Source: Sphingobacterium sp. HMA12
GTDB lineage: Bacteria; Bacteroidota; Bacteroidia; Sphingobacteriales; Sphingobacteriaceae
NCBI RefSeq assembly: GCF_002933815.1
Contig: NZ_BEYR01000001.1
Coordinates: 1-64,000, forward strand
Direction of reading: 5' to 3'
Length of the DNA stretch: 64,000 nucleotides
Shown in pieces: positions 26,541 through 35,789 of the stretch. The translations under genes were made by a program, and so were the position numbers. Position 1 is the stretch's first letter. Every line of letters begins with the position of its first letter. The notes below the pieces were generated by a model that saw only the letters and a program-made list of their open reading frames with translations, was not told the DNA's origin and made no database searches.

Positions 26541-29386
26541 TAGGTGTAATTTAAACTTACCGTTGGTACGATGCGCTGTGTTGCTGTATTGTCATTGATG
26601 TAAGTTCCTTTCACGACAAACTCAAAGTCGGGCAGCGGATATCTAAAAGCATTGAAATCAAAGGAAAGGTATCCTCCGAAGCTCTTAGGTGCTGCTTCTT
26701 TGTGTTTATGGATGTTCTGATAATCTGCAAATACACCACCTTTGATACGTTTTACGTAGGCTATTGATCCTACCCCAAAATCAGGATAAGCAATAGGAAA
26801 TCTATAGTTGATCAGTAAGGTATTTTTCACTGTCTCATATTTATAATAACTAAATCCGCTGACTAGGGGAATGTCGTTGATGTATTCATAGATACCTGTT
26901 CCCGCCTGTGCACTTAAGCGGATCTGAAATCCATGGTTAGTCATTAATCCGGGGAGATAGAATACTGCTCGTGCTGATAGAATTTCACCTTTGGCCTTGT
27001 TCTCAAAAGGGGTGTGCCTATAGGTTACACTAAAATTCTGCCCCCATCTCGGATATTGATCCATCGTTGCCATGCGCGCGTTTCGGTTGAAATAAAGTTG
27101 GTAAGTCAATGGAAATGCGGTCTCGTAATTAAAGTTTTTAAGGTCATTGCGACTTAGATTGTAGCGTTTCAAATAGGCTGTGGCAAAATTGAATCCTGTT
27201 GAATAATTGTAATCAAGTCTATAAAAAGACAATGGAACGGAAATCTGTGAAGAAACGTAATGTTCTCTCCAGTCAAATCTAATACTGCTGTCTGGTTTGT
27301 TGGGGATCGTTGCTGCTGCGATCTGACCCCTATTTTCATAACGTAGTGTGAATTTTGGGAAATATTTATTATACGTTAGCTCGGCTGAATAGATACCCTT
27401 TCGGATGTCTGTGTCGTATTCATAACCAAGTGCAATTTGGGTGGTGTTTAAAATGTTATTTGAAAGCCAAAAAATACCCGGTTTGAAATTATCGAAACTT
27501 TCAAAATTACTGCTGCTTAGCGAAAGACTGTGGAAGTTGAATGTTCGGCCGAGTCCTTTGTAAGGTGTGATGATGTATTTTTGAGTAGTATCCGATGCAA
27601 TGGTGGCCATATTGAATATACTATCCTTTTGTACGGCTGCAGCATAATAATGAGAAAAATAATCGGTTTCTGGTTTGATTTCAAAGACGGTGTCTATGCT
27701 TGTCTGACTGATTTTATAGCCGTTATACTGGTAGTTGTTAAAAAATAATCGTTTGGTGTCCTTGTCATAAAAGGGATTAAAGGCACCAAATGGCGCTTTG
27801 GTCAAGAGTTGTTTAGCGCCTGATTGTCGATCTATCTTGTAGATGTTATCAATACCATTAAAGTTTGCTTTGACTAGAATGTTCATACCCGGAAGGTATT
27901 GAGGTCGTTCGTATTGTTGGTTGCCCCAAGGAGTCAGGTTTGTGATTTTATCATTTTTTAGATCAATCTCACAGAGTGCCGTTCCAATTTCTGACAGGCG
28001 GATCGCAATGATTTTATCGCCCGCAGCGTTAAATGCAGGATGCTGAAGCTGCTCCGATCCCGGTGTTTTTATACGCTTGATTACAGCGCCGTTTTTAAGG
28101 CTTATGAGCGTAAGATAGCTTGTGTTGGATAAATCTACTTCGATGCAGGCGATGGACTCCTCTACGGGGCTAAATACGGGTGAGTAATACCGGGATTGTT
28201 TGGTAAGTGTTTTAATTTCTCCCGTTTTCCGGTTCATTAAGTTGATGACATTGTATGTTCTCTTGTTATAACGGGGGTCTTTTCGGAGTTCGTCCCATAC
28301 GATATATGTGTTATTAATATCGAAATGCGGGGTCAGCTGGATGCCTGTTTTTACAAGTTGAGATTCCGATTTCTTATCTTTGTCATAAGCATATATTGCA
28401 TTTGTTTTTTCTGGATTTTGCTTAATAAAGTAAATCAAATGACCACTTGATTTTGGTAATAGATTGTTGTTATAATAACGGTCATTTCGACCAGTAATTT
28501 CAGCATAATTTTGGGCTGAATAATCCGCTGTTTTTATCTTCCATAACGTGTCCAATTTTGCGATCGTCTTGTTAAATAAGTAACTGCTGTTTCCCCCTAT
28601 TTTTTTCTTCAATACACGGTTGATATTATACGGGTAGAGCGGACGCTTGTTGAGGTCTGAAAATAAATCTGCTTCGTAATTTGATGGTAGTTCAGACTTC
28701 AGTGTTGATGTCATGAGATAGCCAATCGTATAGTAACTGGGAACAATATCCTTAAATGATCCGAGTAAGTATTTGTTGAAACTGTAGTTGTGTTTAGATT
28801 GGAAGTTAGCTTTGATCGGCATTTCAAAAGAAGGCAATCGCCCCCTTCCACCATGAGAATAAATGGTTTCAGTTAGCGTGGCGTCACCTTCAAAAAACCA
28901 AGAAGGGACAGTGAGCCCATAATAAGCTAAGGCGAGTTGTTCAAAAAAAGGGGCGTTTAATTTTCCTGTCAATTTGTCAAATTGGCTAACATGTCTAGAC
29001 TCGTGGAGGATCAGGTTAGGTAGCCAAGTTTGGTTGTCGGGCTCAGCTCCGGCGGTACTATATAGTTCGGATTTTCGAGGAGATAATTGCACAAAGCCAT
29101 TTGTTTGTAGGTTCGTGTTGTGGATAATAAAAGGAATTTTTCGAGGTGTTATTTTGTAATTTCTACTTGTTGTGTGCAAGGAGTTGAGTACCTGATTTGC
29201 TAGGGTAGGGGCTTTGCCTTTCATCTCTTCTGGAAAAATGAGTTTAAAATTTGGGGTTTCAATTTTGAACCATTTCTGACTTAAAGGGGCTTGGCTGTCT
29301 TCAAAAAACTGTGCGAAAGTTTTTTTTGAAGATAGTGTTAATATGAATGCTATTAAAGTGTTGGAAATTATATTTTTATATCTCAT
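26537..29386 (-). CDS. Outer-membrane protein with HExxH metallopeptidase-like, beta-propeller and barrel regions
   Basis: This 949-residue protein has a signal peptide (cleavage near TFAQ, residue 26). Residues 27 to about 280 look like a gluzincin-type peptidase: HESRH within NLILHESRHVSQFD, and about 36 residues on WFFEGDATLTE, which could supply the third zinc ligand. Residues about 300-590 contain TolB/WD40-like repeats (SRYYSPVFSPVEESIACIE). The C-terminal 330 residues alternate like an outer-membrane beta barrel and end in VSLNYTY, an aromatic-terminated last strand. The role may be a surface-anchored protease or a receptor; this is unproven. It overlaps the EEP gene end by 4 bp. Confidence 0.78.
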   Translation of the reverse strand: MRYKNIISNTLIAFILTLSSKKTFAQFFEDSQAPLSQKWFKIETPNFKLIFPEEMKGKAPTLANQVLNSLHTTSRNYKITPRKIPFIIHNTNLQTNGFVQLSPRKSELYSTAGAEPDNQTWLPNLILHESRHVSQFDKLTGKLNAPFFEQLALAYYGLTVPSWFFEGDATLTETIYSHGGRGRLPSFEMPIKANFQSKHNYSFNKYLLGSFKDIVPSYYTIGYLMTSTLKSELPSNYEADLFSDLNKRPLYPYNINRVLKKKIGGNSSYLFNKTIAKLDTLWKIKTADYSAQNYAEITGRNDRYYNNNLLPKSSGHLIYFIKQNPEKTNAIYAYDKDKKSESQLVKTGIQLTPHFDINNTYIVWDELRKDPRYNKRTYNVINLMNRKTGEIKTLTKQSRYYSPVFSPVEESIACIEVDLSNTSYLTLISLKNGAVIKRIKTPGSEQLQHPAFNAAGDKIIAIRLSEIGTALCEIDLKNDKITNLTPWGNQQYERPQYLPGMNILVKANFNGIDNIYKIDRQSGAKQLLTKAPFGAFNPFYDKDTKRLFFNNYQYNGYKISQTSIDTVFEIKPETDYFSHYYAAAVQKDSIFNMATIASDTTQKYIITPYKGLGRTFNFHSLSLSSSNFESFDNFKPGIFWLSNNILNTTQIALGYEYDTDIRKGIYSAELTYNKYFPKFTLRYENRGQIAAATIPNKPDSSIRFDWREHYVSSQISVPLSFYRLDYNYSTGFNFATAYLKRYNLSRNDLKNFNYETAFPLTYQLYFNRNARMATMDQYPRWGQNFSVTYRHTPFENKAKGEILSARAVFYLPGLMTNHGFQIRLSAQAGTGIYEYINDIPLVSGFSYYKYETVKNTLLINYRFPIAYPDFGVGSIAYVKRIKGGVFADYQNIHKHKEAAPKSFGGYLSFDFNAFRYPLPDFEFVVKGTYINDNTATQRIVPTVSLNYTY

Positions 29387-30030
29387 ATATAAGGCTGATT
29401 TATGGGTTGCTATTTTTTTTAGCTAAATATTTCGATTTTATATAAATCTTAAGTTTATATTAATTTGTAAAATATATTGATTTATATATAGTTATGTTGT
29501 TGTTTTATTTGCAGATTTTGTTGTTTATTTATTATTTTTGTTTGACTTTAGTTGGCTGCTTTCGTCGTGAAAATTCGTTTTTCAACTGGAAAGAACGATG
29601 TGACGAATATACTTAAATATTCATCCATAAGATAGCGTCTGCGGGAAAATATCTAAATATTTTTTACTGATATGAATTTTATAGATGCGACCTGACCAAG
29701 CTGCGGTTTTTGGAGTTTGCGACTTTTGGGTTGCTTCAAATTTTGTGGTCGGTTTTATAAAGATGAAAGCCTGAAGGACGATTTTAATGAGGGATTGACC
29801 CACCATCTTTTTGTTCGAATTTTGGGGTTGTTTTTTAATGTATTTGGTAGTGACAAAATGTCATTACCTTGAGAAGGTTCACTTTTTAGGTACATTATCA
29901 AAAGTGAAAATTCACTGCGGTTTTGATATCTTTTTATTATTTATTTTTTTATTCAGAATTTACTTTAAAAAAGCGATTTTTGTAACATATAATTTGTACC
30001 GATGTAGGATTTTAAAATCGAAAGGAAGAT
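29387..30030. other. AT-rich intergenic region before mgtE
   Basis: 644 bp between the divergent outer-membrane gene and mgtE. Two short ORFs inside it have neither plausible composition nor a start context, and I reject them. The second half holds a cluster of inverted repeats (29846-29915, listed separately). I saw no Mg2+ riboswitch (M-box) core. Confidence 0.5.
29846..29915. promoter_or_regulatory. Cluster of three inverted repeats upstream of mgtE
   Basis: GGTAGTGAC-N5-GTCATTACC (29846-29868, one mismatch), TTCACTTTT-N13-AAAAGTGAA (29878-29886 with 29900-29908, perfect) and GTGAA-AA-TTCAC (29904-29915). They lie 115-185 bp before the mgtE start. They share a GTGA/TCAC core with the cbb3 palindromes but differ in spacing. 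Confidence 0.4.
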
Positions 30031-31407
30031 ATGGAAGAACTGGAAATGCAGGTAAGTCAAATAGAACAATTGATAGCAAAAGAAGACTTTGTTGGGCTGG
30101 AGGAATTTCTAAATGAATTGAATATTTCTGAGGTAGAGGAACTGATCGATGAACTCCCTGAACATGGTCCACTCTTTATCGAATCCTTAAATTTGAATCG
30201 TGCAGTAAACGTTTTTCGTATCCTGGATTTTCCTACTCAAAATCGAATTTTTAAAAAACTTTCTAAGGGTAAAATAAGTGCATTAATTAATGAATTACCT
30301 CCTGATGATCGGACCTCTTTTTTCTCCGAAATGAAGGATGATATTAAGCACTTAATATTACTATTGCCGCCCAAAGATCGGGTAGAAGCACTGGCGTTAT
30401 TGGGGTATCCAGAAGATAGTGTCGGACGCTTGATGACTCCAGATTATATTACGGTAAAAGCGCACTGGAGTATCGAAAGAATATTGGGACATATCCGTCG
30501 ATATGGGAAAGATTCTGAGACCATAGATGTGCTTTATGTCATAGATTCAAATGGTAAACTGATCGATGATATTCGTATTAAAGATGTTTTGATGGCGGAG
30601 CCCGATACGATCGTAGGTGACCTCATTGATTACCGTTTGATTTCCCTGAATGCTTATGATCCGCAAGAGGAAGCAATTAATATTTTCCGGATGAACAATA
30701 GGGTTGCGCTTCCGGTTGTGGATGGGCAGGGGGTGATGCTTGGGATCATTACGGTAGATGATATCTTGTGGGTAGCCAATGAAGAGTATACCGAGGATAT
30801 GCAGCGTATTGGGGGAACCGAGGCATTGGATGAACCTTATTTAGATGTTTCAATTAAAAACCTCGTGAAAAAACGAGCTGGCTGGTTGATAGTTTTATTT
30901 CTAGGGCAGTTGTTGACCGCGACGGTTATTGAGCATTTTGAAGAGCAGATGGCTAGTGCCATCATGTTGTTCGCTTTAATGCCGGTTATCATTTCCAGTG
31001 GCGGCAATAGTGGTTCACAGGCTTCGACATTGATCATACAAGCGATGGCATTGGGTGAGGTGACTCTGTCGGATTGGTGGCGTGTCATGCGGAGAGAGAT
31101 ATTGTCTGGTCTGCTGCTTGGGCTTATTTTAGGAGCATTGGGCTTTTTAAGGATTATGGCCTGGCAGTCTTTTGCACATAGCTATGGTGAATATTGGGTA
31201 TTGGTCGCTTTAGTAATTTCATTATCCTTGATCGGTGTTGTTCTGTGGGGTTCGCTTATGGGGTCCATGCTACCCTTTGTGATGAAAAGATTGGGAGCGG
31301 ATCCAGCGAGCTCATCGGCACCATTTGTGTCTACGCTAGTTGATGTTACAGGACTTCTCATTTATTTTACGGTGGCGACACTTATTCTCAAAGGGGTGTT
31401 GCTATAA
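30031..31407 (+). CDS. mgtE: Magnesium transporter MgtE
   Basis: A Mg2+-gated channel of the inner membrane. Residues 1 to about 135 form the acidic MgtE N-terminal domain, about 136-260 a CBS pair (GRLMTPDYITVKAHWSIE, VALPVVDGQGVMLGIITVDDIL), and about 275-458 five membrane helices with the pore motif PVIISSGGNSGSQASTL. The 458-residue length is typical. The start is preceded by AAAGGA, one of the better Shine-Dalgarno matches in the window. It is monocistronic, followed by the tRNA-Asn cluster. Confidence 0.96.
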   Translation: MEELEMQVSQIEQLIAKEDFVGLEEFLNELNISEVEELIDELPEHGPLFIESLNLNRAVNVFRILDFPTQNRIFKKLSKGKISALINELPPDDRTSFFSEMKDDIKHLILLLPPKDRVEALALLGYPEDSVGRLMTPDYITVKAHWSIERILGHIRRYGKDSETIDVLYVIDSNGKLIDDIRIKDVLMAEPDTIVGDLIDYRLISLNAYDPQEEAINIFRMNNRVALPVVDGQGVMLGIITVDDILWVANEEYTEDMQRIGGTEALDEPYLDVSIKNLVKKRAGWLIVLFLGQLLTATVIEHFEEQMASAIMLFALMPVIISSGGNSGSQASTLIIQAMALGEVTLSDWWRVMRREILSGLLLGLILGALGFLRIMAWQSFAHSYGEYWVLVALVISLSLIGVVLWGSLMGSMLPFVMKRLGADPASSSAPFVSTLVDVTGLLIYFTVATLILKGVLL

Positions 31408-31660
31408 GGTTCGTTTGAATTGATTCGTTGAGAGCAATCGGTAAATGTGTCTTTTTGTGTGGCGGTAAAAGTTGGATTATGCTGTTTGAATTGCTTAAAG
31501 AAGGTTTTTGCCCATGATTCGACAAAAGAAAAATAAATTATTCTAGTTGGATTTTAGGAAGTTGTAAAAAATGTGTTCAAAAAATTTGTAGTATTCTAAT
31601 AATCTTCCGATACTTGCATCACGGAAACGCGATAGAGTTTCCGGAAAAATTGAAAAATAC

Positions 31661-31734
31661 TCCTGAATAGCTCAGCAGGTTAGAGCATCTGACTGTTAAT
31701 CAGAGGGTCGCTGGTTCGAGCCCAGCTTCAGGAG
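31661..31734 (+). tRNA. tRNA-Asn (GTT), copy 1
   Basis: A 74-nt cloverleaf: acceptor TCCTGAA/TTCAGGA, anticodon loop CTGTTAA (anticodon GTT), T-loop GGTTCGAGCC and discriminator G. CCA is not encoded. A hairpin CGGAAAC/GTTTCCG (31622-31643) lies just upstream, and TTTG-N22-TACTTGCA (31585-31618) is a weak promoter candidate. Confidence 0.97.
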
Positions 31735-31783
31735 CAATTAGAAACTTACATAACCGGAGTTTTTAAAGTATTCAATTTTTCAT

Positions 31784-31857
31784 TCCTGAATAGCTCAGCC
31801 GGTTAGAGCATCTGACTGTTAATCAGAGGGTCGCTGGTTCGAGCCCAGCTTCAGGAG
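31784..31857 (+). tRNA. tRNA-Asn (GTT), copy 2
   Basis: Identical to copy 1 except for one base in the D loop (AGCCGG instead of AGCAGG). It lies 49 nt after copy 1 and is probably cotranscribed, as no promoter stands out in the gap. Confidence 0.97.
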
Positions 31858-31880
31858 CGATAGGCAAATGATAAAATTAT

Positions 31881-31911
31881 TTGCGAATAATATAAAAATG
31901 TGCTATTTTTG
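31881..31911 (+). promoter_or_regulatory. Promoter of the third tRNA-Asn
   Basis: TTG at 31881-31883, a 20-nt gap, then TATTTTTG at 31904-31911. This is an exact match to the Bacteroidota housekeeping promoter in both elements and in spacing. Confidence 0.6.
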
Positions 31912-31951
31912 TGCATTCGATGAGGAAGGAGTTTCTCATAAAAATAAAAAT

Positions 31952-32025
31952 TCCTGAATAGCTCAGCAGGTTAGAGCATCTGACTGTTAATCAGAGGGTC
32001 GCTGGTTCGAGCCCAGCTTCAGGAG
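31952..32025 (+). tRNA. tRNA-Asn (GTT), copy 3
   Basis: Identical to copy 1 across all 74 nt. It lies 94 nt after copy 2, behind its own promoter, and is followed by a terminator at 32034-32058. Confidence 0.97.
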
Positions 32026-32033
32026 CAATATTG

Positions 32034-32058
32034 AAACCGGCTTTATGCCGGTTTTTTT
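32034..32058 (+). terminator. Terminator of the tRNA-Asn cluster
   Basis: An 8-bp stem AAACCGGC/GCCGGTTT (32034-32041 with 32047-32054) and a T run, 8 nt after the last tRNA. Confidence 0.9.
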
Positions 32059-32082
32059 GTTTACCATGCTTATTAAAAAACT

Positions 32083-32997
32083 ATGAGTTTAGTAATTATT
32101 GGTACGGTGGCTTTTGATACAATTGAAACACCGTTCGGTAAAACTGACAAAATTCTAGGTGGTGCCGGTACGTTTGCGAGTATAGCGGCATCCTATTTAT
32201 GTGATCAAATCAAATTGGTCAGTGTTGTTGGAGAAGATTTTGGAAGCCGCAATCTTGCCCTGATAAAAGATCATGGCATCGATGTATCAGGTGTTCAGAT
32301 TATACCGGGTGGACAAACATTTTCCTGGTCTGGAAGATACCATAATGACATGAATAGCCGGGATACGCTAGCAACGGACTTAAATGTATTAGCGGATTTC
32401 GATCCAATTATTCCTGATAGTTATCAAGATTGCGAATATCTTTTGTTAGGCAATCTAACTCCACAAGTACAGTTAACGACCTTGGCCCGCCTGAAAAGGA
32501 AACCAAAACTCGTTGTACTGGACACGATGAATTATTGGATGAATGTTGCTTTGGATGATTTAAAGAAAGTGCTTGCGGAGGTTGATGTTTTGACGATCAA
32601 TGATGCTGAAGCCAGACAATTATCAGGTGAATATTCATTGGTCAAAGCAGCGAAGGCTATTTTGGGGATGGGACCAAAATATTTGATCATAAAAAAGGGC
32701 GAGCATGGCGCTTTGCTTTTTGGCGAGAATCAGATTTTTTCGGCTCCAGCACTTCCTCTGGCAGATGTATTTGATCCTACGGGAGCAGGAGATTCATTTG
32801 CCGGCGGTTTCATTGGTTATTTAGCCAAGGTAAAGAGTATCAATTTTACCAATATGAAGAATGCCTTGATTTTCGGATCTGCACTGGCTTCTTTTTGCGT
32901 AGAAAAGTTCGGTACAGATCGTCTCGTGGATCTTACAGAAGAGGATATACAGAAGCGCCTGAACGCTTTTGTAGCCCTTTCCCAATTTAATTTATAG
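32083..32997 (+). CDS. PfkB-family carbohydrate/nucleoside kinase
   Basis: A 304-residue ribokinase-fold kinase. The N-terminal GGAGTFASIAAS motif and the C-terminal active-site motif DPTGAGDSFAGGFIGY (catalytic Asp, anion hole) are both present. The family phosphorylates sugars or nucleosides such as adenosine, ribose or fructose. This branch is common as a single gene in Bacteroidota, and its substrate is not evident. There is no signal peptide. It ends 7 nt from the opposing cytochrome b5-like gene. Confidence 0.88.
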   Translation: MSLVIIGTVAFDTIETPFGKTDKILGGAGTFASIAASYLCDQIKLVSVVGEDFGSRNLALIKDHGIDVSGVQIIPGGQTFSWSGRYHNDMNSRDTLATDLNVLADFDPIIPDSYQDCEYLLLGNLTPQVQLTTLARLKRKPKLVVLDTMNYWMNVALDDLKKVLAEVDVLTINDAEARQLSGEYSLVKAAKAILGMGPKYLIIKKGEHGALLFGENQIFSAPALPLADVFDPTGAGDSFAGGFIGYLAKVKSINFTNMKNALIFGSALASFCVEKFGTDRLVDLTEEDIQKRLNAFVALSQFNL

Positions 32998-33004
32998 ATT
33001 TTTA

Positions 33005-33250
33005 TTAAGTCTTTAGGATTCCGATTATCTGAAATCTTGGAAATACACTATCTGAATGAGGAGCGTCTTTAAGCTCCTCAGTTAGATCCTGGCCTGCCCA
33101 GTGTTCATAGTGCATGCCGTTTTTCCAAAGTCTACTGTCACTGACATCATAGATATAGCCTTTGTAAGCGACCCAGATCTGAGGCTTATCCTGACCATTT
33201 CGTAACGCAAGCTGACTCTTGCTATATTCGGGTAATCCTTCTTTTTCCAT
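33005..33250 (-). CDS. Small cytochrome b5-like haem-binding protein
   Basis: An 81-residue protein with the b5 fold signature WVAYKGYIYDVSDSRLWKNG followed by HYEHWAGQDLTEEL and APH. The axial histidines are probably His50 (or His47) and His65. The classical HPGG is replaced by HYEHWAG, as in short bacterial b5-like proteins. It is soluble and its partner is unknown. The ATG at 33250 is used rather than a GTG one codon earlier. It lies downstream of the ECF sigma gene (32-nt gap) on the same strand. Confidence 0.85.
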   Translation of the reverse strand: MEKEGLPEYSKSQLALRNGQDKPQIWVAYKGYIYDVSDSRLWKNGMHYEHWAGQDLTEELKDAPHSDSVFPRFQIIGILKT

Positions 33251-33282
33251 CACAATCTGTAAGAAGGCGAAGATAGAAAAAA

Positions 33283-33792
33283 CTAGGCGACTTTATAAGC
33301 AGATAGTGACCGTTTCATCAATTTTCTAGCCACATGTATTCTTGTCTTTACAGTCCCGATAGGAATGTTTAAATGTTCTGATATCTCATGGTATTTAAAT
33401 CCTTCGAAATAGAGGGAAAAGGGGATGTAGTATTCTTCTGAAAGATTAGCTAAGGCTTCGTGAATATCCTCCATGACAAACTTACTTTCTCCCTGGTTAC
33501 TTGAAGCGGATATTAATAGATTTGAATTGGAAATATCTTCATCTTTTGTGATAAAGGAGTTTGTTTTTACAATCCGTCTATAATTATTTATAAACGTATT
33601 TTTCATGATGGTATAGAGCCAACCTTTTAGGTTAGTGCCTTCTTTAAAATTTTTGAAATAGGTTACAGCTTTGAGGATGGTGTCCTGTACAAGATCATTT
33701 GCATCTTCATAGTCGCTGGTAAAATTTCTGGCGTAGAGTTTTAGTGAGTCCGATTGCTCAATAACCATGCTGTCAAATTCATTCTTTGTCAT
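33283..33792 (-). CDS. ECF-type RNA polymerase sigma factor
   Basis: A 169-residue sigma-70 family protein with region 2 (YARNFTSDYEDANDLVQDT, then LKGWLYTIMKNTFINNYRR) and region 4 (YHEISEHLNIPIGTVKTRIH, a helix-turn-helix). No anti-sigma gene is adjacent; the downstream gene is a b5-like protein. An inverted repeat ACTGTT-N10-AACAGT (33809-33830) lies 16 bp before the start and could be an autoregulatory site. The regulon is unknown. Confidence 0.93.
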   Translation of the reverse strand: MTKNEFDSMVIEQSDSLKLYARNFTSDYEDANDLVQDTILKAVTYFKNFKEGTNLKGWLYTIMKNTFINNYRRIVKTNSFITKDEDISNSNLLISASSNQGESKFVMEDIHEALANLSEEYYIPFSLYFEGFKYHEISEHLNIPIGTVKTRIHVARKLMKRSLSAYKVA

Positions 33793-34053
33793 AGCTTAAT
33801 GAATTATAACTGTTCTTTTTAGGAAACAGTAAGTTTATAAAATGCGGTTCGTTAAGTATGAGGCAAATAATGCGCCAAAATCCTTAAAAATGGATTTCTT
33901 AATGTAATTTTAAGATTATTTTAAGGCATGCAATCGTATGTGTATATTAACCTTAAGTAAATAAGAGTGGCTTTGGTTGATGTTGAGATGAAATAGACGC
34001 TGTATTATTGTTCTTTTAAGTTTCAAAGCTGTACAAATATTTTTTTTGATTCT

Positions 34054-35070
34054 TTATAATAAATTAACTTCGCGCTCGAGCGTGATACCAAATTTATTTT
34101 GTACATCTTTAATAATTTGGACAGAAAGGTTGTAAATTTCCTGACCGCTAGCATGTTGTCTATTTATTAGTACAAGCGCCTGATTTTTCCAGACACCAGC
34201 TTGTCCATATTCTTTACCTTTCCAGCCACACTGTTCTATTAACCATCCAGCGGCCAGTTTTGTTTGTTGGTCTGGCATGGGATAATGTGGAATTGTTGGA
34301 TAAAGTGCCAATAGCCTTTCAAAGTTGTCTGCTGAGATCACAGGGTTTTTAAAAAAGCTTCCGGCGTTGCCAACTGTACTCGGATCCGGTAGTTTCTCCA
34401 CACGAATTTTTGATACTACGGTTGCGATATCGGCGATGGAGGGTTGTGTTATATTTTCTTTTACGAGTTCAGCTTCAATGGCACCGTAGCTTGTATTTAT
34501 TTTAGGTGTAAGGCTGAGTTTATAAGTCACCTCCGTGATAATAAAGCGACCTTTGTGCTCAGTTTTAAAAATACTGTCACGATAAGAAAAATTACAGTCT
34601 TCCTTTTTGAAGGTTTTAAATGTGCCCAGTTTGGTGTCAAAAGCTTCGCAGGCATGAAAAACATACATTAATTCAGCACCATAAGCACCGATATTTTGTA
34701 CAGGGGATGCACCTACGGTCCCTGGAATAAGAGCCATGTTCTCTATGCCCGCATAATTGTGCCTGATACAATGCCAAACAAAGTCGTTCCAAATTTCCCC
34801 GGCTTTCGCGGTGACATATACATGATCCGATTCAATTTTTGACTGTATACCTTTGCTGGCCATTCGGATAATGTATCCTTCAAACGGTTTGGTGAATAAA
34901 ACATTGCTTCCCGCGCCGAGAACAAAAAAGTTTTCGTTGAAAAGTCCTTGTTTAAAAATTTCGGTCAATGTTTCATTATCATTCACATCGATTAAGAAAT
35001 TTGTCTTTTCTTCTATTCCAAATGTATTGAAAGGTTTCAAAGAGATATTCGATTGAATGTTTAATTTCAT
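34054..35070 (-). CDS. murB: UDP-N-acetylenolpyruvoylglucosamine reductase
   Basis: A flavoenzyme that makes UDP-MurNAc for peptidoglycan. The FAD domain starts with NTFGIEEKTNFLIDV and contains VLGAGSNVLFT and the IPGTVGASPVQNIGAYGAE loop. The catalytic Ser lies in NAGSFFKNPV and an Arg in YRDSIFK. The ATG at 35070 gives 338 residues, near E. coli MurB (342). An in-frame start at 35118 would add 16 residues and run into the divergent promoter region. It is divergent from a TetR gene. Confidence 0.96.
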   Translation of the reverse strand: MKLNIQSNISLKPFNTFGIEEKTNFLIDVNDNETLTEIFKQGLFNENFFVLGAGSNVLFTKPFEGYIIRMASKGIQSKIESDHVYVTAKAGEIWNDFVWHCIRHNYAGIENMALIPGTVGASPVQNIGAYGAELMYVFHACEAFDTKLGTFKTFKKEDCNFSYRDSIFKTEHKGRFIITEVTYKLSLTPKINTSYGAIEAELVKENITQPSIADIATVVSKIRVEKLPDPSTVGNAGSFFKNPVISADNFERLLALYPTIPHYPMPDQQTKLAAGWLIEQCGWKGKEYGQAGVWKNQALVLINRQHASGQEIYNLSVQIIKDVQNKFGITLEREVNLL

Positions 35071-35174
35071 ATTGACTTTAGTTTTCAGAAATTCAAAAAA
35101 ATCCGCTATCTTTAGCATGATAATCGGTAAAGATAGTATAAACCGTTTATTTAACGATAAAAAATATAAGTTTA

Positions 35175-35789
35175 ATGGGTAATGCAGATGTAAAAAGGAT
35201 CAAAATTCTAGAAGCTGCAACAAGGCGCTTTGCACACTTTGGAATGGCTAAAACGACAATGTCGGAGATAGCTAAAGATCTTAATTTTTCAAAGGCGCTG
35301 CTTTATTATTATTTTCCCGACAAGAATAGTCTGTATTCTGCTGTTTTTGAGTATGTTATTGATAAGATGATTGAAGATATCGAAGCTGTTATCGATAAAG
35401 GTGGCAACTTTGAAGAAATCATGATGTACTCTATTGATATGCGTGTCAAGGCAATCAATCAATATTACAATTTGTTTGAATATACCATGAAGATGGTTAA
35501 AGAACTTCCGGATGAATTGGAGCAAGTGTTCAAAGAATCTTATCTGCGTGAAGTTGAAATCATTGAAAAAATTCTTAAGATTGGAATAGACGCCCAAGAG
35601 ATTCAAGTAGATGATCTGAATGAGACAGCCCGTATTCTATTGTATTCGTTATTTGGTATGCGTATGGGGATCTTGAAAGACATGAAAAATATGCTCTTCC
35701 CCACGAAAGAAGAATTTGATCATATCCTCAGTTTACAGAAGAAAATGATGAAAATCTTCTTAAATGGTTTACGGTATCAACAGCGTTAA
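35175..35789 (+). CDS. TetR/AcrR family regulator
   Basis: A 204-residue regulator with an N-terminal helix-turn-helix (AATRRFAHFGMAKTTMSEIA, then LNFSKALLYYYFPDKNSLY) and an all-helical ligand domain. The effector is unknown. It is divergent from murB (104 bp) and converges on ypdA with a 4-bp overlap of the 3' ends. A short imperfect repeat CGGT-N13-ACCG lies in the divergent region, too weak to name as its operator. Confidence 0.9.
   Translation: MGNADVKRIKILEAATRRFAHFGMAKTTMSEIAKDLNFSKALLYYYFPDKNSLYSAVFEYVIDKMIEDIEAVIDKGGNFEEIMMYSIDMRVKAINQYYNLFEYTMKMVKELPDELEQVFKESYLREVEIIEKILKIGIDAQEIQVDDLNETARILLYSLFGMRMGILKDMKNMLFPTKEEFDHILSLQKKMMKIFLNGLRYQQR

Noticed and set aside
29621..29806. 61-codon minus-strand ORF in the mgtE upstream region
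   Set aside because: Short, with no signal for translation and no recognisable sequence, in AT-rich intergenic DNA.
29387..30030. Mg2+ (M-box) riboswitch before mgtE
   Set aside because: None of the conserved M-box core segments could be found by eye in this AT-rich leader.
29811..30116. 101-codon ORF running into mgtE
   Set aside because: It overlaps the mgtE start in another frame, has a Phe/Leu-rich random-like composition, and no start signal.
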